This document shows positions 59,141-64,000 of a DNA stretch of 64,000 nucleotides, piece by piece. Below the pieces are notes generated by a model, which was not told the origin of the DNA, did no database searches, and saw only the letters and a program-made list of their open reading frames with translations. The position numbers and the translations under genes were made by a program. Numbering within the stretch: position 1 is the first letter of the stretch; each line of letters begins with the position of its first letter. Source of the stretch: Acinetobacter lwoffii (GTDB taxonomy: Bacteria; Pseudomonadota; Gammaproteobacteria; Pseudomonadales; Moraxellaceae); contig NZ_CP059081.1 of NCBI RefSeq assembly GCF_015602705.1, forward strand, positions 1,435,702-1,499,701, read 5' to 3'.

Positions 59141-60159
59141 TCAAAAAAGCACTGATGTCCGTTTCCGTACTGTCTGCAATCCTTTTTAGTGGCTGTGACA
59201 ATACCGCTAAAGTACCTGAACCAAATGCCAAGGCAGCAGGGAGTGTGAATACTCAGCCCATCCGGATTGGTTATAGTGACTGGCCGGGATTTGTGGCCTG
59301 GCAAGTGGCGATTGAAAAAGGCTGGCTGGAAGATGCCGGAGTTAATGCCGATTTTAAATGGTTTGACTATTCTGCTTCACTCTCTGCATTCGCAGCGAAT
59401 CAGCTGGATGCTGTACTGGTGACTAATGGTGATAATCTGGTCACTGGCTCTGGCGGGACCAAGGGCGTAATGATCATGGCAACTGATTATTCGGCCGGAA
59501 ATGATGTAATTATTGCCAAGAATGGCATTAACTCAATTGAGGATCTGCGCGGTAAAACGGTTGCAACTGAAAAAGGCCTCGTCGATCACTTATTGCTGTC
59601 CACTGCACTAGATGATGCCAAGGTTAAACTGACTGAAGTTAAACTGGTCAATACCATGACCAATGAATTGCCACAGGTGTTTGCTACTCCCGATATTGAT
59701 GCGATTGCAGTATGGCAGCCAGTGGCAAATCAGGCATTATCTGCAGTGGCCGGTTCCAAGATTATTTTCACCTCTAAAGACAAGCCGGGATTAATCTACG
59801 ATACCTTGACCGTGAATCCAGCCCATCTGGAAGCCAATAAAGAGCAATGGAAAAAGGTGATTCAGGTTTGGGATAAAACCGTCAAATACATCAATGATCC
59901 GGCGACTCGTGAAGATGCTGCACAGATTATGTCCAAACGGGTTGGTGTCGATGCGAAAACCTATATGCAGTTCATTGATGGCACCCATTTACTGGATCTG
60001 GCCGCCAACAAGAAAGTCTTTACCAAAGGTAATGGTTTCGACTCGATCTATGGTTCTAGCTATCATGTGAACAAGTTCAATGTGGCTAACGGCATTTATA
60101 CGACTGAAATGAACGTGGATGGCGTGATTGTTCCAACGCTGGTACAAGAGCTGCAATAA
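59137..60159 (+). CDS. ABC transporter solute-binding lipoprotein (NrtA/TauA type)
   Basis: The 340-residue protein starts MIKKALMSVSVLSAILFSGC, a lipoprotein signal with the lipobox ending at Cys20. The body is an NMT1/TauA-like periplasmic binding protein (IRIGYSDWPGFVAWQVAIEKGWLEDAGVNADFKWFDYSASLSAFAANQLDAVLVTNGD). It resembles the urea-carboxylase-region binding proteins and probably binds guanidine or a related cation. It is coupled to atzF by an ATGA overlap. Its likely ATPase and permease partners are on the opposite strand at 62.5-64 kb. Confidence 0.88.
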   Translation: MIKKALMSVSVLSAILFSGCDNTAKVPEPNAKAAGSVNTQPIRIGYSDWPGFVAWQVAIEKGWLEDAGVNADFKWFDYSASLSAFAANQLDAVLVTNGDNLVTGSGGTKGVMIMATDYSAGNDVIIAKNGINSIEDLRGKTVATEKGLVDHLLLSTALDDAKVKLTEVKLVNTMTNELPQVFATPDIDAIAVWQPVANQALSAVAGSKIIFTSKDKPGLIYDTLTVNPAHLEANKEQWKKVIQVWDKTVKYINDPATREDAAQIMSKRVGVDAKTYMQFIDGTHLLDLAANKKVFTKGNGFDSIYGSSYHVNKFNVANGIYTTEMNVDGVIVPTLVQELQ

Positions 60160-60177
60160 AGCCTGATCTCTTGCATA

Positions 60178-60203
60178 AAAAATCCCCGGTCTGGGGATTT
60201 TTT
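60178..60203. terminator. Bidirectional terminator between the converging guanidine operons
   Basis: The stem AAAAATCCCC/GGGGATTTTT with loop GGTCT serves both strands. Confidence 0.93.
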
Positions 60204-60226
60204 ACTATCAGATGAATATTAAAAAA

Positions 60227-60556
60227 TTAAAGCTGCGTACTTTTGGAAAAGACATTGATAAAAATAATGCCAATAATCATAAATGCCAGACCGATCAGTG
60301 CGGGAAGATCCAGTTGCTGTTTAAACACCAAGAGGCCAACCGTTGAAATCAGGATAATGCCGGCACCAGACCAGATTGCATAGGCAATGCCCATCGGAAT
60401 GGTTTTCATGGTCAGTGACAGGAAAAACAGGGCAACGGCATAACCGGCAATTGTGGCAAGTGAAGGCCAGAGCACGCTAAAACCATTGGAAGCTTTCAAT
60501 GCAGAAGTGGCAATGACTTCTGCAATAATGGCAATCGAAAGATATAAAAAAGACAT
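60227..60556 (-). CDS. SMR-family multidrug efflux protein, EmrE/Qac type
   Basis: This 109-residue, four-helix small multidrug resistance protein has the essential Glu in AEVIATSALK (helix 1) and the Qac-type signature GIAYAIWSGAGIILIS...LDLPALIG. It exports lipophilic cations for protons. The sequence groups with EmrE/Qac rather than the guanidinium exporter Gdx. It begins 8 bp after the 293-residue protein gene and ends a minus-strand operon with ABC and oxygenase genes, so its natural substrate may be a substituted guanidine; that is inference. Confidence 0.88.
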   Translation of the reverse strand: MSFLYLSIAIIAEVIATSALKASNGFSVLWPSLATIAGYAVALFFLSLTMKTIPMGIAYAIWSGAGIILISTVGLLVFKQQLDLPALIGLAFMIIGIIFINVFSKSTQL

Positions 60557-60564
60557 ATTTCTCC

Positions 60565-61446
60565 CTATAACACCCGTTCTGCATGCTGCATCAGGTGATC
60601 CTGTTCTGACTTCAGCCAGCTTTCAGCTTGTGTAGTCGTGGGGGTCGCATATTGAAATTGGTAATCCGGCTGGTACATGTCCAGCTCAAAAATCAGGTCA
60701 ATATCGCGACCATCTAAAATGACGTGCTGAACCAGACTGCTCTCATTGAGAACTTCAAAATTTTCCAGGTTAAAGGTTTTGTTTGTTTCACTGCTGCGGG
60801 TGCTGTAAGTTTTGCTTTGACCATCAGTCCCGATAGAGACCTCAAAACTTTCTAACAAGGCAAATACGGTCGGATCGACAGCTTTCAAGTCCATTTGAGC
60901 GACTGCACTTTGCACTTCAGGCAAACGCGTCAGGGCATAGGCAATATGATCAGCACAAATAATCAGGCCACCATCCATTTCCAGTGTCTGACCAGATTGA
61001 ACATCAAGTGCAGACTGAAGACGCAGGCCTAAAAATAAACCGTGCTGTACCTGCTGGCGCCAGTCTTCGACATAAACATTACTTGGAGAAAATTCCAGAA
61101 TGCAGTTGCCAATCGCATGTAACCTGGCTGGTTCCGGCCATTGCACATGATTCTGGTAATTGGCGTAGTCTTTCACTTCCCAGGACAAGAGTTGGCTGGC
61201 ACTATCCCAAAGTGTATTGCCAATCCAGCCTTGGCGTTCCTGAACAGCAGTTCCCGTCTGGCTTTTTAGACGAAGATCAATAGTAAAACTGCGCGACTGA
61301 AACCAGTACACAATGGTATTTTCATCAGTCAGGCCATTATAAAAACTGATACTTTTACGCCGGAAAGCACCGTATAAAAAGTCCGGAATAATCTCTGGCT
61401 GAGGGGTGGTGGGCTTTAAAGTCTTAATCACTTCAAACAGATTCAT
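60565..61446 (-). CDS. Unrecognised 293-residue protein in the oxygenase operon
   Basis: I do not recognise a family. The protein has no signal peptide or membrane segment and looks mainly beta-stranded: YGAFRRKSISFYNG, TIVYWFQSRSFTIDLRLKS, QGWIGNTLWDSASQLLSWEVKDYANYQ, GNCILEFSPSNVYVEDWRQQ, then LFLGLRLQ and GGLIICADHIAYALTR. Aromatic residues are frequent and it could be a lipocalin- or nitrobindin-like barrel binding a small ligand. Its start overlaps the oxygenase stop by 4 bp (ATGA), so its job is probably tied to that enzyme. Confidence 0.7.
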   Translation of the reverse strand: MNLFEVIKTLKPTTPQPEIIPDFLYGAFRRKSISFYNGLTDENTIVYWFQSRSFTIDLRLKSQTGTAVQERQGWIGNTLWDSASQLLSWEVKDYANYQNHVQWPEPARLHAIGNCILEFSPSNVYVEDWRQQVQHGLFLGLRLQSALDVQSGQTLEMDGGLIICADHIAYALTRLPEVQSAVAQMDLKAVDPTVFALLESFEVSIGTDGQSKTYSTRSSETNKTFNLENFEVLNESSLVQHVILDGRDIDLIFELDMYQPDYQFQYATPTTTQAESWLKSEQDHLMQHAERVL

Positions 61447-62450
61447 GATGCTGTCTCCGCCTGTTCTTCAAGTCCAAAAGAGGAAAGTGGTACAGCATTT
61501 TTTAAGATCAGTTCACCGCTAGCAATGCGCTGTTTTAAATATTGAAAGGTCTGGGCGGTCTGATTAAACAGATGCTCACCCCCGATCAGGGCAGAATATT
61601 TGGAATTTTCAGTGTGAATAACCGGTTCAATAACGGTGTCATAATTGCAGGCGCAAAACAGCGGGAATGAATAACGTTCTTCCGAGATCTTTTTCACGCG
61701 GTGCTTGGTGGCGAGATATTTACCATTCGACAGAATTTCCATCATGTCACCGATATTCATCACCAGGGTATTTTCAATCAGAGGAATGTCGATCCATTCG
61801 CCGGCTTTATTCAAAACCTGTAAGCCGGGTGCGGTGGGTAACAGCAAGGTAAAGCATTCGTAATCGGTATGTGCGCCAATGCCTTCGGCATCTTGCACTT
61901 CCGGATTATAGGGATAATGAATCAAGCGTAGCTGACTTGGTGCATCAGTAATTTTGCTTTCAAAAAAGTCCTCACGAACGCCCAACGCCAGTGCAAAGGC
62001 AGAAAAAATCTGCCGGCTGATCTCACGCAGATGACTATAGTATTGGCTGACAATAGACTTGAAATCCGGATGGTCTGGCCATAAGGTGGGCCCAAGTAAA
62101 GGACAGTCTTTTCTTACCCCCTGATAATCATAATTGACATCATAGGCTTCTTTTAAATCATAACTGTTGCCGGCAAACTGTTCTTCGCCAATCGGCACAT
62201 AGCCACTATGGTTTTTTGATTTGCCAATATAGTGCTGCATTTTGGTGTCCAGATCCTGAGAAAAATAGGACTGGGCCATTTCAATCAGGGCTTTGGCGTA
62301 ATCAGAATTAAACTGGCTACCTTGCAGATAAAGAAATCCGACTTCTTTACAGGCATGATCCAGAGCATGAGCAACTTCAATACGATCGGCTAAATCCGGA
62401 CTTTGTAATTTTGAAATATCAACCAGTGGGAGTACATATTGCGCTTGCAT
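61443..62450 (-). CDS. 2-oxoglutarate/Fe(II) oxygenase, isopenicillin-N-synthase-like family
   Basis: The protein is 335 residues from MQAQYVLPLVDISKL, with a GAGGT site 8 bp upstream; the frame runs 22 codons further without support. The N-terminal DIOX_N domain is followed by the double-stranded beta helix with Fe ligands His and Asp in GAHTDYECF and the distal His in ATKHRVKK, then the R-x-S 2-oxoglutarate site (ERYSFP). Segments such as GEWIDIPLIENTLVMNIGDMMEILSNGKY resemble plant homoarginine hydroxylases and other 2OG enzymes. Next to guanidine genes it may oxidise a guanidino compound and release guanidine. Confidence 0.85.
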   Translation of the reverse strand: MQAQYVLPLVDISKLQSPDLADRIEVAHALDHACKEVGFLYLQGSQFNSDYAKALIEMAQSYFSQDLDTKMQHYIGKSKNHSGYVPIGEEQFAGNSYDLKEAYDVNYDYQGVRKDCPLLGPTLWPDHPDFKSIVSQYYSHLREISRQIFSAFALALGVREDFFESKITDAPSQLRLIHYPYNPEVQDAEGIGAHTDYECFTLLLPTAPGLQVLNKAGEWIDIPLIENTLVMNIGDMMEILSNGKYLATKHRVKKISEERYSFPLFCACNYDTVIEPVIHTENSKYSALIGGEHLFNQTAQTFQYLKQRIASGELILKNAVPLSSFGLEEQAETAS

Positions 62451-62527
62451 GATAATCACCTCTAATGTTGGTCGTCCAACACAGCGATTAAAACCTTCGG
62501 GTCGTCCCAAAGGCATTTTGGATAAGA

Positions 62528-63409
62528 TTATTTATTGCTGCTGACCTTGGTCATACGCGGAATGACCGGCAGTTCTGCTAGTGCCGGATCCAGTTCATCT
62601 TCTTCAGCATGCACCAGATAATCGACACGTTGTCTTAACTGTTTAAATTCAGGACTAAGCATGACGTCTGGATGGCGTGGACGAGGTAGATCAACTTCGA
62701 TAATTTCCTTGATTTCACCCGGATTGGCTTTCAGCGCCACAATACGGTCGGCCAGTAAAATGGCTTCATCCATATCGTGAGTCACAAAAATGATGGTGAT
62801 GTCGATATTTTGCCAAAGATCCATCAGATGACGCTGCATTTTTTGCCGGGTATGCGGATCGAGTGCTCCAAAGGGTTCATCCATCAACAGGATCTTCGGT
62901 TCATTGACCAAAGCCCGGGCAATCGCGACACGCTGTTTCATCCCGCCAGACAGCTCATGCGGATACTGGTTTTCATACTTTTCCAGACCAATGATATTGA
63001 TCCATTCACGTGCCTGCGCTTCGGCAGCTGCACTACTTTGGCCTTTCATGCGCGGGCCAAACATGACATTTTCCTTGACGGTTTTCCATGGAAACAGGGT
63101 ATAGCCCTGGAACACCATGCCACGCTCTGGACTTGGGCCGGTAATCGGCTGGCCATCCACCAGAATCTCACCACTGCTATAAGGATCCAGACCGGCGACT
63201 ACACGGCTAAAGGTTGACTTGCCGCAACCGGAAGGCCCAATCACACAGATGAACTCCCGCTTATGAATTTTCAAATTTAGTGCATTTAAAACCGTACGCT
63301 CGGTTTTGCCATGACTGAATTTTTGCGTCAATTGCTTCGCTTCCAGAATCACCGGACGGCTATAAATCTTGTCAAAGTATTCGCGGGTATTAAATTCAGT
63401 GTTTTGCAT
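62528..63409 (-). CDS. ABC transporter ATPase (NrtD/SsuB/TauB type)
   Basis: The 293-residue protein carries Walker A GPSGCGKST, Q-loop FQGYTLFPWKTVKENV, signature LSGGMKQRVAIARAL, Walker B ILLMDEPFGALD and H-loop VTHDMDEA. It powers import of a small nitrogen compound. The start MQNTEFNTREYF overlaps the permease stop by one base (TGATG). The 77-bp gap to the oxygenase gene is the largest in this operon. Confidence 0.92.
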   Translation of the reverse strand: MQNTEFNTREYFDKIYSRPVILEAKQLTQKFSHGKTERTVLNALNLKIHKREFICVIGPSGCGKSTFSRVVAGLDPYSSGEILVDGQPITGPSPERGMVFQGYTLFPWKTVKENVMFGPRMKGQSSAAAEAQAREWINIIGLEKYENQYPHELSGGMKQRVAIARALVNEPKILLMDEPFGALDPHTRQKMQRHLMDLWQNIDITIIFVTHDMDEAILLADRIVALKANPGEIKEIIEVDLPRPRHPDVMLSPEFKQLRQRVDYLVHAEEDELDPALAELPVIPRMTKVSSNK

Positions 63410-64000
63410 CAGTTGGCTCCCGGTTTCCATTTAAATAAGCGTTGTCCCAGTTTCATTAAAATCACATCACACAGCAGACCAATCACACCGATAATCAGGA
63501 TCGCGGCAAAGACATTATCAAAGTTTTGATAGCGGGCTTGCTGGGTAATAAACCATGTGATTCCTGAGGTACTGCCGATCAGTTCTGCTACGATCAGGTA
63601 AGTCCATGCCCAGCCGAGCAACACACGCAGATTACGGTAAATTTCAGGCAGGGCGGCAGGAATCACCACATGTAACAGACTTTTGAGTTTATTGGTGCCC
63701 AGAGTAAAACCGGCTTCGATCAGGCTGCGATCCACCAGACGTGTGGTATTGGCAATAATCAGGATTTGCTGGAACAAGGTTCCAATCACAATAATGGCAA
63801 TTTTTGGTGCATCATTAATTCCGAGAATTGCCACTGCCAGTGCACCAAAGGCCGGAGCAGGCAAATAGCGGAAGAATTCGACAAAGGGTTCGATCAGCTG
63901 GGAAATTTTATTTGAAAACCCGCATAAAATACCGAGTGGAATACCGACCAAGGAAGAAATAAAGAACGCAGTAAAGACCAGCTTGATACTGTGCCACAGA
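63409..64000 (-). CDS. ABC transporter permease (TauC/SsuC/NrtB type), 5' part beyond window
   Basis: The frame is open to the right edge (about 197 residues seen). It has the BPD_transp_1 fold with the EAA loop LIEAGFTLGTNKLKSLLHVVIPAALPEIYRNLR and helices of the nitrate/sulfonate/taurine importer type. The N-terminal membrane segment is outside the window. It is the partner of the overlapping ATPase gene and probably of the solute-binding lipoprotein at 59.1 kb. Confidence 0.9.
   Translation of the reverse strand, partial: LWHSIKLVFTAFFISSLVGIPLGILCGFSNKISQLIEPFVEFFRYLPAPAFGALAVAILGINDAPKIAIIVIGTLFQQILIIANTTRLVDRSLIEAGFTLGTNKLKSLLHVVIPAALPEIYRNLRVLLGWAWTYLIVAELIGSTSGITWFITQQARYQNFDNVFAAILIIGVIGLLCDVILMKLGQRLFKWKPGAN

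Overview
This window is a stretch of a gamma-proteobacterial chromosome that looks like an environmental Acinetobacter. The ben/cat genes, the BenM-type regulator with its ATAC-N7-GTAT boxes, the BenK and DcaP-type transport genes, the SstT, SulP and CopA/CueR genes and the moderate, A+T-leaning base composition all fit that genus. No rRNA, tRNA, CRISPR array, integrase or transposase was recognised. The genus call rests on remembered gene content and protein similarity, not on a search.

Layout. 1-24.9 kb is ordinary chromosome. It holds the 3' end of pilU, an MFS transporter, gcvH, an AraC regulator, an ABC exporter, a YbdG-type mechanosensitive channel, DUF2058 and DUF1275 genes, sstT, and a sulfur block (SulP permease, a BigR-like ArsR regulator, cysK). 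A copper unit follows (copA with three metal-binding domains, cueR, a CopZ-like chaperone), then a TetR / acyl-CoA dehydrogenase / thiolase unit, a zinc metallopeptidase, a GNAT enzyme and an EamA transporter. 24.9-40.2 kb is a complete benzoate-to-succinyl-CoA/acetyl-CoA catabolic supercluster. Twelve genes lie on the minus strand (catB-catC-catA-benA-benB-benC-benD-benE-catI-catJ-pcaF-pcaD), with one divergent BenM-like regulator, then benK and a DcaP-like porin on the plus strand. 40.2-48.8 kb holds a MocR regulator, an acyl-CoA ligase, a ferredoxin reductase/desaturase pair, a small lipoprotein, a HAD phosphatase and a LysR regulator.

48.9-64.0 kb is the most interesting part: a guanidine nitrogen-assimilation locus. 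A sigma-54 type promoter and a guanidine-I (ykkC) riboswitch precede two carboxyguanidine deiminase subunits (UAAP1/UAAP2) and a 1206-residue biotin carboxylase. That carboxylase carries an Asp (D701) where I recall urea carboxylases having Asn, so I read it as a guanidine carboxylase. An A+T-rich, oppositely oriented OLD-family (ATPase-TOPRIM) nuclease gene then interrupts the locus. Beyond it is a second control region with two more sigma-54-like promoters, a terminated and possibly structured short transcript, a 43-codon small ORF, and a NikR-like ribbon-helix-helix regulator that has lost most of its nickel ligands. Allophanate hydrolase and a lipoprotein solute-binding protein follow. Converging on these from the right edge is a minus-strand operon: ABC permease, ABC ATPase, a 2-oxoglutarate/Fe(II) oxygenase, an unrecognised 293-residue protein, and an EmrE-type SMR pump.

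The working hypothesis for the locus is uptake of a guanidino compound, possibly oxygenase-dependent release of guanidine, carboxylation, deimination to allophanate, and hydrolysis to ammonia and CO2. Control would be by nitrogen status (sigma-54/NtrC-like sites), by guanidine (riboswitch) and perhaps by the altered NikR-like protein, for which a shared 7-mer direct repeat (14-bp spacer) beside both sigma-54 promoters is a candidate operator.
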